From the NCBI GenBank assembly GCA_002786025.1, contig NHNW01000143.1:1-11026 (forward strand): a stretch of DNA of 11,026 bases. Reading direction: 5' to 3'. Under the pieces are notes generated by a model. The model worked only from the letters and a program-made list of their open reading frames with translations. It was not told where the DNA came from and searched no databases. The number at the start of each line of letters is the position of its first letter. Positions within the stretch are counted from its first letter, which is position 1. The position numbers and the translations under genes are program-made. The stretch comes from Zasmidium citrigriseum (lineage: Eukaryota; Ascomycota; Dothideomycetes; Mycosphaerellales; Mycosphaerellaceae). This document shows, in pieces, positions 1 to 8,374 of this stretch.

Positions 1-1347
1 GTAGTTAGGATTAGGAAGGATATAGCTAGTAGTATTAGCGTCTAGCGACGATATTCTATTCTAGCTAATAGGTAAGACGTTAGGGTATCGAGTTAACCTA
101 GGTAGGTATAAGGTATATAGGGTTAAGCCTAGTACGTAATCGAACTATTCTTCGCGTACTATACGAAGTAAGGAAAATAACGTTATAGTACCTATCCTTC
201 TAGCTTTACTTTTAGGACGTATTAGGTCTTCGTCTACCTAGGGAAGTATAAGAATCTCCTCCTTAATATAGTCCTCTATCTCCTCGAGGCGCTACTTTAA
301 GTAAGGCTTCTTTACCTTATCGTCTTCGTCCGAGAAGGATTCTAAGTTAGCTAGATCTATACTTAGCTTATAAATATACTCCTACGACTAGAAGGGTTTA
401 GGTAAGCCTATTCTTACTATACCTATATAAATAATTTTATCCTTACTAGTATCGCGCTCGCGCTAGAAGCGGTTTTTACGCTTTTCGTATACTTATATAA
501 GGTTTATATTAGTAATAGATACTTAAGATTCTAGTTCCTCTTCGTAGGGGAAAAACTCCTCCTCCTCTTCCTCTTCTACCTTACGCTCCTCGAGGCGGAC
601 TAGAAAGTAGTCTTTATAAGAGACTCCGCCGTTACTATCTTCGATAAATTCGGCGTCGTCGTTAGAGGGAGACTAGTTAGTACTATAGGATTCTTAGATT
701 AAATCCTTAATATCGGATCCTATAAGAGAATAGGCGTATACTAGTACTTACTATAGGATATCGTTAAATAACTATACTAAATTCTCTCCTAGGGATACTA
801 GAAAGAGTTTACCTAATATTACTAGCGGGTAATATTCTTCTCCTAAGTCTAGACGAATTTCGGGAATCTATTCGAAAGTATTAATTAAGTCTATCGGCTT
901 AATAGTACTAGATATAGGCTACGGCTAGGAATCCTCGTCTATAGACTTAAAATTATAATAGGAAAAAGATAAAAAGAGAGGAGAGCTAGGCTAGGACTAA
1001 AATTCGAGATCTAATAGAATACGAGGATAGTTCTCTACTAGATCGAGCGCTTCTAGAGCTCGTAGGTAATAGTAGGTATCGTAACGGATATAATCCCTAG
1101 GAATAAGGTAGGATTTTATATTAAGTCGAGTAAGATACTTAGGAAGAGTCTAGGAAGGCTAAGGATCTATACTAGGGACGGCGTAGGAAGCTAAGGATCG
1201 TAAAAGGATCTAAGTAGGGAGCTATTTAGGAGCGTTAGGATCTAGAGAAGACGAGGACTTAGGTAAATTAGGGAGCTTAGCTAGTACTAAAATAGAGGTA
1301 GACTACGCGAGTTCGCTACTAGTAGCGGACTCGCTTAAGCTTTTCCC
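1..1347 (-). pseudogene. RIP-inactivated acidic ORF downstream of Gag-protease, possible Pol N-terminal linker (partial)
   Basis: This minus-strand frame (codons starting at positions divisible by 3) runs to the left edge, about 449 codons. I do not recognise its family. Seen in it: a Ser/Pro-rich start (about 1340-1150), a well-formed stretch reading IPRDYIRYDTYYYLRALEAL at about 1119-1060, a hydrophobic segment near 825-735, then an acidic run of seven consecutive Glu codons at about 575-555 followed by FFPYEEEL. A Lys/Arg-rich part near 490-440 and a second acidic patch (SDEDD) near 330 follow. No start codon candidate (ATA or ATG) lies in this frame between about 1560 and 1166. That fits entry by -1 frameshift from the Gag-protease frame rather than independent initiation. 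In Gypsy-type Pol a variable linker may separate protease from reverse transcriptase, so this could be such a linker with RT left of the window. It could also be an unrelated gene. The left end is cut by the window. Confidence 0.55.
1341..1347 (-). promoter_or_regulatory. Possible -1 ribosomal frameshift heptamer G GGA AAA
   Basis: On the minus strand the bases 1347 to 1341 read GGGAAAA in the Gag-protease phase (preceding codon ends in G, then GGA, AAA). This fits the X XXY YYZ pattern of -1 slippery sites. One codon (GCT) follows, then TAA at 1337-1335. A -1 slip would enter exactly the frame that reads as protein to the left edge. The heptamer contains no RIP target, so it is likely original. 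A stimulatory pseudoknot cannot be judged after RIP, and chance occurrence is possible. Confidence 0.45.
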
Positions 1348-1399
1348 GACGAGTTACTCTAGTACTCGATAGTATAGTAAGTTAGTCTACTTAGTAGAA

Positions 1400-1739
1400 T
1401 AGCGCGGAACTTAATAGTAGAACTACCTATCTTAAGACTAGAGATCTTACCTTCCTAGGATCTATTATCGTAGTTAGTACTTACTAGGCGAACTTTATAC
1501 GCCTAAGGGCGTCTAAGTAAGGTTAGGGTGTTCTTATTATTCTAGATTATAAAGGGAACGGTAACGGTAACTCTATATATAGTAACTAGCGCTTCTCGGT
1601 AGATATATATATATATAGTATCCCTAGTAGCGCTAGATATCCTTACGCGAATACCCTTTATAATAGCTATACCTACCTTAAGGGCGTACTCGAAGCTAAT
1701 AATATTCGCCTCGGATCCTTCGTCGATAATAGCTAGAAG
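1400..1739 (-). other. Retropepsin-like aspartic protease domain
   Basis: The reading LLAIIDEGSEANIIS (1739-1695) matches the active-site loop of retroviral-type aspartic proteases, with DEGS (1724-1713) where DTG or DSG is usual. The second base of the GAA codon is not in a TpA context, so the Glu is not a RIP product. Downstream, after beta-strand-like alternating residues (VTVTVPF), codons at 1520-1503 read LLRRP followed by TAG. The AGA follows a T, so reversing TpG-to-TpA gives GGA and TAG gives TGG: LLGRPW, the conserved motif near the C-terminal end of Gypsy-type proteases. A reading of NYDNRS then an EGKI strand after it agrees with that fold. Confidence 0.8.
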
Positions 1740-3423
1740 CGCTTAGCGCGTAGTACTAATAAGAGTCTCTACTTTAGGACTCGGAATACTAAGATAGTTC
1801 TTTAGAAGACTCTCTCTAGTAATAACGTTATCTATAGCCTATATCCTAGAAGTATTAGCCTATCTTATTTCCTTAGTAGAGGTAGAGAAGTTAAGTACGT
1901 CGATAGTAAGCCCGTCTCCCCTATTAAACTAATAAACTACGCTAGTAAGAGAGTAAGTAGTTTCTCTAGTATAGATAAGGATCTCCTCTTCTTTACTAGT
2001 AGAGGAATCCGAATTATTATTAAAGCTAAGCTCTCGTATTAACTTATTAACTTCGTAGTCGTCCTAGGAATTATCGCTATCCTCTCTAGCGCTACTATTA
2101 ATACTATAGAAGTAACTAGTAATAACTAGAACGGTAGGGAACCTAACGGCCTTCTTATCTATCTTCTTAGCCTCGTTAGTATTAGTAATGTATTCTCGAG
2201 TAGTATAAACTTTACTAGTAACGGTTATAATATCTTCTCTAACTAGTTTAGCTAGCTCTTAGTAAATATCCTCCCGATCCGTCGATACTCTCTTAGTAAA
2301 GAACTCTTAGAGCGATAGTATTAGAATTAGAGCCTAGTATAGGGAAAGCTAAATTACTTTATTATAAATAAACCCTCTAATAGCCTTCTCTAGATTAGCG
2401 ATCTTCTAGATAGTAATACCTTATTATATAGTAGTAGGCTTTCCTTTACTAGTAATAGGTAGGTTACGAGTAGGTATCTTTTTTAGAGGGTTACGAGGAA
2501 TCTCCTCGGCTTTATTATTATTATTAGAATTATCTTAGGCCTAAGAGCGGCCGGTAGTATTCTAGCTCTCTATAGTAGTATTATTAGAGCGTCCTTACGT
2601 AGTAGTAGAGGTACTAGTAGTAACTAGAAGTCTTAGAGCGGCGGTAGCCTCTCTCTATAAGGTAGCTTACCTCTCGTTAGTAAGGTTACTAATAGTAGGT
2701 AGCTCGTTCTCCTTATTAGTAGCGGCAGTCTTCTTAATACTAACTAGAGCTTTACTAGGCGTCTTAACTCCTCGAAGAACACGTAGAGGTTTCTTAATAG
2801 CTTCTATATTACTAGTATAGACGCGTACAACTATATTATTATATACTCCGTACTAGCTATCTACTTTATTACCCTTAGTCTCTTCGAAGCTATACTCTTA
2901 CCTATAGCTAAGCTCGAAAGAGTAAGCGGCGACTACTAGAAGGTTAGATACGAGCGTAACTTCTCCGATAACTCGGTTTTATATCTCTAAAGAGTCTTAG
3001 TAAGATAAAACCTAAGTAGCGCGAGTATTAACTATACTATTAGAGTTAGTACCTACGGCCTAGTTCTAGGTAGTAAAGTTAGCTATAGCTTCCTTATCGG
3101 CTAACTAGCGTAGAGTCTTCTTAGGAACGGTCGTAATAGAAGGTAGCTTATAGTCTAGGTTAGCCTAGTTACTATTATTATTTAGCTTATATAGAACTAA
3201 GGCGACATTAGATATATCTCTACTAGAGCGGAGTTATAGTAATAGCACCTACTTAAACTAAGAGTTCCTATTAGGAGTATATTCTAAGTTAGGCTTATTA
3301 AGTTCGATACGGAGCTTCTTCTATAGAATAAAAGCCTATAGAAGCTAAAAGTTAGTACCGAAGGGCGGGTTTATAGGCTTCTTATTAATATCGTTCTAGC
3401 GGCTAAAGTACTACTTATAGTCG

Positions 3424-3438
3424 TTATTATTATTATTA
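3424..3438 (-). repeat. Short in-frame Asn repeat after the zinc knuckle
   Basis: The + strand shows TTATTATTATTATTA-type triplets; on the minus strand these are four AAT codons and one AAC in the Gag frame, giving five consecutive Asn. Similar Asn runs occur at about 3580-3566 and 2530-2514 in the same frame. AAT/AAC cannot be made by RIP from another amino acid here, so these are original low-complexity linkers around the nucleocapsid motif. Confidence 0.6.
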
Positions 3439-3473
3439 AGGTAACTAGAACGGATCTAGTAATTCTAAACGAT

Positions 3474-3515
3474 ATAGTTAGCTTTAAGATAGGAAGGATC
3501 GTAATAGAAGTAATA
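3474..3515 (-). other. CCHC zinc-knuckle motif of Gag, all four ligands mutated to TAT
   Basis: In the Gag frame, TAT codons stand at 3515-3513, 3506-3504, 3491-3489 and 3476-3474. Their spacing is exactly C-x2-C-x4-H-x4-C. RIP turns TGT (Cys) and CAT (His) into TAT, so the four ligands of a nucleocapsid zinc knuckle would all read as Tyr today. Between them the residues are DPS before the His and LKAN before the last Cys, normal for this motif. A basic, Ser/Thr-rich stretch precedes it and Asn repeats flank it. The knuckle binds the element's RNA during packaging. Confidence 0.8.
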
Positions 3516-4794
3516 GTAACGTCCTCTAGTACTAGTAGAAGCTTATCTATAGTTCTAGGTACTATTATTATTATTCCCTCTATTCTAAGGGAAGTTACTA
3601 GTATAGGCGTAGATAATAGGAGGCTTAGCTTAATACCTTCTAGACTAGTATTCTACTAAGTCTATTACGGCTAAGGCTATCTTATACATTTACTTAGTTA
3701 GCTCGCCGTTAATATACTTACTAATCGTCTTAGCCTTAGAATCCTTTAACCGTTAGCCCTTAGATCTAGCTTTAGCGTTAGTAAAGAGCTTGTCTTAAAT
3801 AATAGAAGTACTCGGAAGAGGTTCCTTACTAGTAAACTAGTTAGTACCCTAGATAAGCCTAACCTTCTTAATAGCTATCTAATATACTCTATCGAAGTAC
3901 GAGAAGGAGCTAGACTCGTTTAGGTTAATCTCGTACTTCTCTATAATATATTCTTAGACAATAGGATAAGACTAGATTATCTTAAGAAGGTAGTAGGTCT
4001 TAGTATAGCTATTATAGTCGGTAACCTATTACTCGTATATCTTATAGTAGCTTAGGCTAAGTTCGAGGCTCTTAAGATTAGGGTACTTCCTCTCGCTAAG
4101 GGTATATAGGAAGTCTCGAGTCTTTATCTAAGCGTTAATATCTTTATCTACGTAAAAGCGCTTAATAGACTTCTTAAAGATAGGGAGGTCGATAGGGTTA
4201 TACCCGTTAAGCGACTTAAAGACTTATTACTATTCTTAGATAGTATATTTAACGAATAAGGATACTTTCTTCTTATCTATAGCGTTAGGGTAGTATATAG
4301 GAAAGACTTCTTCTTCTATATATTCGATAAAGCGGGTAGTATTATCGCCCTTAAACTAAGGGATATCCTTTTCGCTAGGTAGAGGATATATCTTAGAAGA
4401 GCTACGAGTAGAAGCCTAACCTATAGTAGCTTTATAGAAGAAACGTAGTAGATTCGTAGCTAAGGCTTAAAAGATAATACCTTAAGTAGGAACCTACGAA
4501 TTCGTACTATTAGGTATAGTTCTTCGATAATTAGCTATTAGGGAGGGAGCTTAATCTTTAGAATCTATTACTAAGGATATATACTCGCTAGAGCTAGCTT
4601 CTTTATTATCGAGGTTTATACCTAGTTTAGCGGTAGATTCGCGAGGCTAAAAGTTAAGAGGGTTAGCGTTAACGCCTATAGTAATAGTAGCGTTCCTTTA
4701 CTAATATTAGATCTATAGGAGCTCTTAATCTCTAGTAGTAGAGTCTTAGTTTATATCTTAGCTAGACGGTAAGCTATCTAGAAAGCTTAATTCC

Positions 4795-4930
4795 TACTCT
4801 ACTAGTAGGAAGTAGGAAGGGTAGAGGGTCGAGAGAATATAGCGGAGAGGTATATAGGTAAAATCTAGTATAGAAAGGGGTAGTAGAAGGTAGGTAGTAG
4901 GTAGTAGAGGGTAGAGGGAAAGGAAGAGAT
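4795..4930 (-). promoter_or_regulatory. Pyrimidine-rich leader upstream of gag
   Basis: On the + strand this stretch is strongly purine-rich (repeated GTAGAGGG, GGAAGGG and GTAGGTAGTAG words). On the minus strand, the sense strand of the Gag frame, it is a C/T-rich tract ending about 40 bases before the preferred start at 4754. Pyrimidine-rich tracts just upstream of start codons are common in filamentous fungal promoters and leaders. I infer a leader or promoter role; no TATA box can be trusted because RIP creates TATA-like words everywhere. Confidence 0.4.
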
Positions 4931-5219
4931 TCGGGCGGGCTCTAAAGGTAGGCGATAGCTAGTATATCGAAGATTCGCTTATAGTCTCCTTCGGAATCGC
5001 TAGTAAAGGGGTAGTAGAGTAGTAAGGATAGTATAGGCCCTATCGAAGAGAATTAGAAGCCTTAAACCTCCGAAGAGCCCTATTACTCCTTCTAAATCGG
5101 GAAAGGTATAGGTTTTATTATACTAAATCGGTAGGCCTTAAGAGGTAAAGTTTATTACTATACCTACCTAATAGCTCTAGTTCTAGTAGATAGCCTCGCT
5201 AGTAAGGAGTAAGTTAGCT
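4931..5219. other. Intergenic stretch without a convincing frame; possible LTR position
   Basis: No frame on either strand reads convincingly as protein here. For a minus-oriented LTR retrotransposon, the 5' LTR and primer-binding site would lie between the gag leader (about 4930) and the next gene to the right. I cannot see LTR ends, because RIP turns TG...CA termini into TA...TA, and no second copy of this stretch is present in the window to compare with. Confidence 0.25.
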
Positions 5220-5940
5220 AGGCTCTATAAGCGAGTATAGGGCTTTAATAAATACCCTCTAATATCGTAGTTCTTAGTATTTTCGGGGTTAGAGCTATAC
5301 CCCCTTCGAAAAGAGAGGATATAGGGGTTCGTAAAACCTTAGGTTTTAATACCTAAGGCCGAGTACTTTATAGCGGTATATACGTAGCGGTAGTACTACT
5401 TTTACGTAGTCCTTCGCGTAGCGCGCGAAGAAGCGTTAAAATTCTAGGGTTTAGCCGGAAATAATAGAGCGGCTTTAGAGAGCCTAACTTATAGTATATA
5501 GCGGCTATAAAATAGCTTCTTCTCGAGATTCTTATTCTTAACGTCGTCGATAGTAGACGGTAGGGTCGTAGTCGTTACGAGGAGTTCTTAGATACTAGGG
5601 AATTAGTAGTAGGCGTCCCTACTATCGAATACTAATCTATAGGGGTTATAACTATAGTTAGGCGCGTAAACTTAGATTCTTTAACTTTAAACTTAGCTTT
5701 ACGGTAACTTAATAGGCCCGTTTCGTAGATTCTTAATTATATAATTACTACGTAGCTATCTAGGCCTATCTTAATAGTTCGGTAGGCCTTCCTAAGGCCT
5801 ACTTAGTATATTTAACTATATAGTTTAATAGACCTATCGCTAGCGCCTAGCTAGACGGTTCTATCGCCTTTCTACTATATAGTTAGCTTAAACGCCCCTC
5901 GTACTAACTACTATAAATGTAGCGGGGCCTAGGCTCGGCT
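5220..5940 (-). pseudogene. Possible RIP-inactivated coding stretch, frame uncertain
   Basis: Left of 5941 the frame of the large upstream protein becomes Arg/Leu-rich and less protein-like. Another minus frame (codon starts leaving remainder 1 on division by 3) reads better. It includes an ATA (former ATG) at 5878-5876 followed by a Gln/Arg-rich segment, LVFDSRDAYY near 5635-5605 and TIDDVKNKNLEKKLF at about 5550-5506. This could be a separate small gene, a further exon of the large protein joined by an intron I cannot delimit, or the result of one indel. A third frame also reads plausibly near 5450-5330 (RFFARYAKDYVKVVLPL). I recognise no family. Start, end and frame are all tentative. Confidence 0.3.
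5337..5358. repeat. Small perfect inverted repeat
   Basis: CCTTAGGT (5337-5344) and ACCTAAGG (5351-5358) are perfect inverted copies separated by six A/T-rich bases. A hairpin is possible at the RNA level. The arms are short and the base composition is restricted, so it may be chance. It lies near the uncertain end of the upstream minus-strand gene, where a terminator or 3' UTR could be expected. Confidence 0.3.
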
Positions 5941-7865
5941 CTAGGAGGTAATACCTATAGTAGTAGTAGCTAAACTAGCTAGCGGCTCGAAGAATCGCTC
6001 TAAATTAGAGCCTTTAGTAAAGGGTACCCCCTTTAGCTTATCTTAAAACGCTATAGAAGGCTCGAAGTAGTATATATAACCTATAGGCCGTATAGCTATA
6101 AATATCTAGCTATCTACGAAGAAGAAGCTTAGAAAAGCCGAGCTTAAAGAAGGTTAGGTAACCTATTATAGCCTAAGGTAGGCTAATAGGATCTCCTACT
6201 ATACTAGAGTCTACTAATAAAGCGCCTTCGTTAGGACCTTCTTTATAACCTTAATATTTTACGCTTAAACTTCCTAAATAAACTCGTCCTAAGTACGCTT
6301 ATTTCTCGAGAAAAGCTTCCTTAACTTAGTAATAATAACTAGCGTATCGAACGGACCCCTAGTTAGGATAGTACGTACTAGCGGATTTAGTACCTCGTCG
6401 AGAAAGCTATAGATAATTAAATATCTAATACGTAACTTCGGAATAGCCTCCTAAGGCTTACTATTTAGTAGGACTAGAGGATCCTCGCGTATTATAACTA
6501 ACTTAATAAACTCGGCGGACGAGTAGTCGTTAAAGACCTTTCTATTCTTATAGATAGGCAGATATCGAGTAGTTAGATATAGCTAGCTCTAGCTAGGCTT
6601 TAAAACGATCGTTCCGTATAGGACCGATAGGTAAATAAAGCTCGTATCGCCTAAGGCGCCTCTAATCTTTCGTATTAAGCTAAATTTCTCGAAGAACTCT
6701 CTACGCTTCGTATCGCTCGGTAAATAGTTAAGAGGAGGTAAGGTAGCGGGTATTATCTCTAATAGATCCTTAGTAGATACGCTAGGGAGGAGTAAATTAA
6801 GCGGTATTTCGTCCCTATCCTTATCCTCGAATACGTCCTAATTTATATACGTAATCGCGTTAATAAGACTATCTACGCCCTTCTAATCGATATATCTAGG
6901 AGCGTATAGTACTACTAGATCCTATAAGGTATATATACCGTTTCTAATATACTAGAGCGGTATCGGGTAGGTAACGACGCGGTAGTAATAGCCGTTACTA
7001 AGGTATATATATAAGAGATAATCCTTAAGGTCTATACGAAGGACCTAGGCGTACGCGGCGTTTATAGAGTTCTATATATTAGTAGTATACTTAAGGCCGA
7101 GCGGAGGATCGTATAAGCGATCGAAAAGATACGTCTCCGTTAATATCTCGCTACGGAGATCCTCGAGCTATCTATTCTAGTTAGTAGTTACGAAGTAATC
7201 GTTAGCCTAGCGTATCGTAATATTAGGATAGGTCTACTCTAGGATCTTATTTACTAACTCTATATTAATATTAAGAGGCTCGTACTCCGAGAGGTAGTAT
7301 AGTAAAGCTCTATTTATTAAGCTAAGATCGAGATAAGAAGGTAGTATTCGATCTAGCGTTATATACTTCTTATACTAATTCGCCTCTAAGAATAACTACT
7401 TCTCGATAGTCGTATTCCTTAGGTTCGTTATAGTAAGCTCCCTTAAGAATCTAATAATCTCGTCGCTATTCTTATATTTAAATATAGTAACTAGAAGGCC
7501 GAATATAGTAAGCGTTTACTTAAGATACGTCTAGTAAGGTCGTAGCTAATAATCGCTAATAGCCGTAATAAAGGGACGAAGTCCTAGTAGAGCCTTCTTT
7601 AAGCCCTTAGATACTAGACCTAGCTTATAATTCTTTAGTAGAAATTTAACCTTAGTCCGAAACGCGGTACTATATAGTATATTATAACGGATAGCCGAGC
7701 TAGCGTCGGAGGGCTTCTTAGGCTAATAACTATAGTCTATATTAGTATTATAGAAGGCTAGATCTTCTTAGAAGTTCTAGAGAGGCGGTAGAGCTACGCT
7801 AAACTCGTCTCTAGTATTAATCTCGTCGATATATAGCTTAAGCTATATCTTATCTTCCTACTAAG

Positions 7866-7901
7866 GCTCCTTATCCTACTCGAGCTCCTTATCCTACTCG
7901 A
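7866..7901 (-). repeat. Two perfect 18-bp direct repeats in the acidic linker
   Basis: Two identical adjacent 18-base units (7866-7883 and 7884-7901) stand within the frame of the large protein. Each encodes the six residues E-(W or Q)-D-K-E-L. The in-frame period supports this reading frame and marks a recently expanded acidic/basic linker between the N-terminal and C-terminal parts. Confidence 0.75.
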
Positions 7902-8284
7902 AATCGTCTTCTATTTTAGTATCCTCGTTAATCTCTCTATCGTTATTAGTAGGCTTATCGTTAGGCTTATCGTCGCGAGTAGTATTAATCTCTATTAGAG
8001 TATCCTTAACCTCGGGACTATCGCTAGATCTACGCTTATTACTAGGCTACCTAGTATTAGTAGTATCCGCGTTCTAATTCTCTAGCGTATCCTTAAATAT
8101 CTAATTATCTTCGTCGATAGAGGGCTACTTACTAGCGTTATTAGTAGACGACGTATTATCTAGTCTATTATCGCGGCCTTTAGTAGCCGAGAGAAGAGAA
8201 GAGACGCCCTTTTATACGCTCGGACTTAGCGCTTTCTTCTTACTAAATAGCGTTCTAGCGAGAGGTAGATTATTATCCTCCGTC

Positions 8285-8374
8285 TTAGGATCTTCGTCGT
8301 TAGGATCTTCGTTATTAGGATCTTCGTCGTTAGGATCTTCGTCGTTAGGATCTTCGTCGTTAGGATCTTCGTCG
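8285..8374 (-). repeat. Six 15-bp tandem repeats encoding DPNDE units
   Basis: The + strand unit TTAGGATCTTCGTCG is present six times head to tail. Only the second unit differs (8300-8314, ending TTA instead of TCG, giving Asn for Asp). On the minus strand the unit encodes Asp-Glu-Asp-Pro-Asn in the frame of the large protein. The period is a multiple of three and no RIP target lies inside, so the array is an original acidic coding minisatellite. It is the strongest anchor for strand and frame in this half of the window. Confidence 0.85.

Larger units (their letters stand above)
1335..4754 (-). pseudogene. RIP-inactivated retrotransposon Gag-protease polyprotein
   Basis: About 1,139 residues in one indel-free frame. 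Gag packages element RNA into virus-like particles; the protease cuts the polyprotein. Order: Gln-rich N-terminus; Gag-like helical part (residues about 125-380) with readable pieces such as FKGDNTTRFIEYMEEEVFP near 4340-4285; CCHC zinc knuckle (414-427); Asn-, Ser- and Thr-rich linkers; charged helices (about 790-950); retropepsin domain from about residue 1006 with DEGS at 1011-1014 and LLGRPW-like motif near 1079. The start is the preferred of two ATA (former ATG) codons, 4754-4752 and 4679-4677, because a pyrimidine-rich leader lies just upstream. Every internal stop is TAA or TAG, as expected from former Gln/Trp codons. The last codon is placed at a TAA (1337-1335) just after a slippery heptamer; it may once have been CAA. 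The domain order matches Ty3/Gypsy-type elements, but without RT in view the clade is inferred. Confidence 0.8.

Noticed and set aside
1603..1617. (AT)n microsatellite resembling a TATA-type promoter element.
   Set aside because: It lies inside the protease frame and is explained by RIP of CAT/ATG-type codons; TATA-like words are everywhere in this window.
3420..3440. Trinucleotide TTA run as an independent microsatellite.
   Set aside because: It encodes an in-frame Asn repeat next to the zinc knuckle and is part of the gag coding sequence.
5330..5455. Minus-frame reading RFFARYAKDYVKVVLPL, reminiscent of the segment after the Gypsy RT palm.
   Set aside because: No RT motifs (YxDD or the preceding palm blocks) occur just upstream, so the resemblance is too weak to call.
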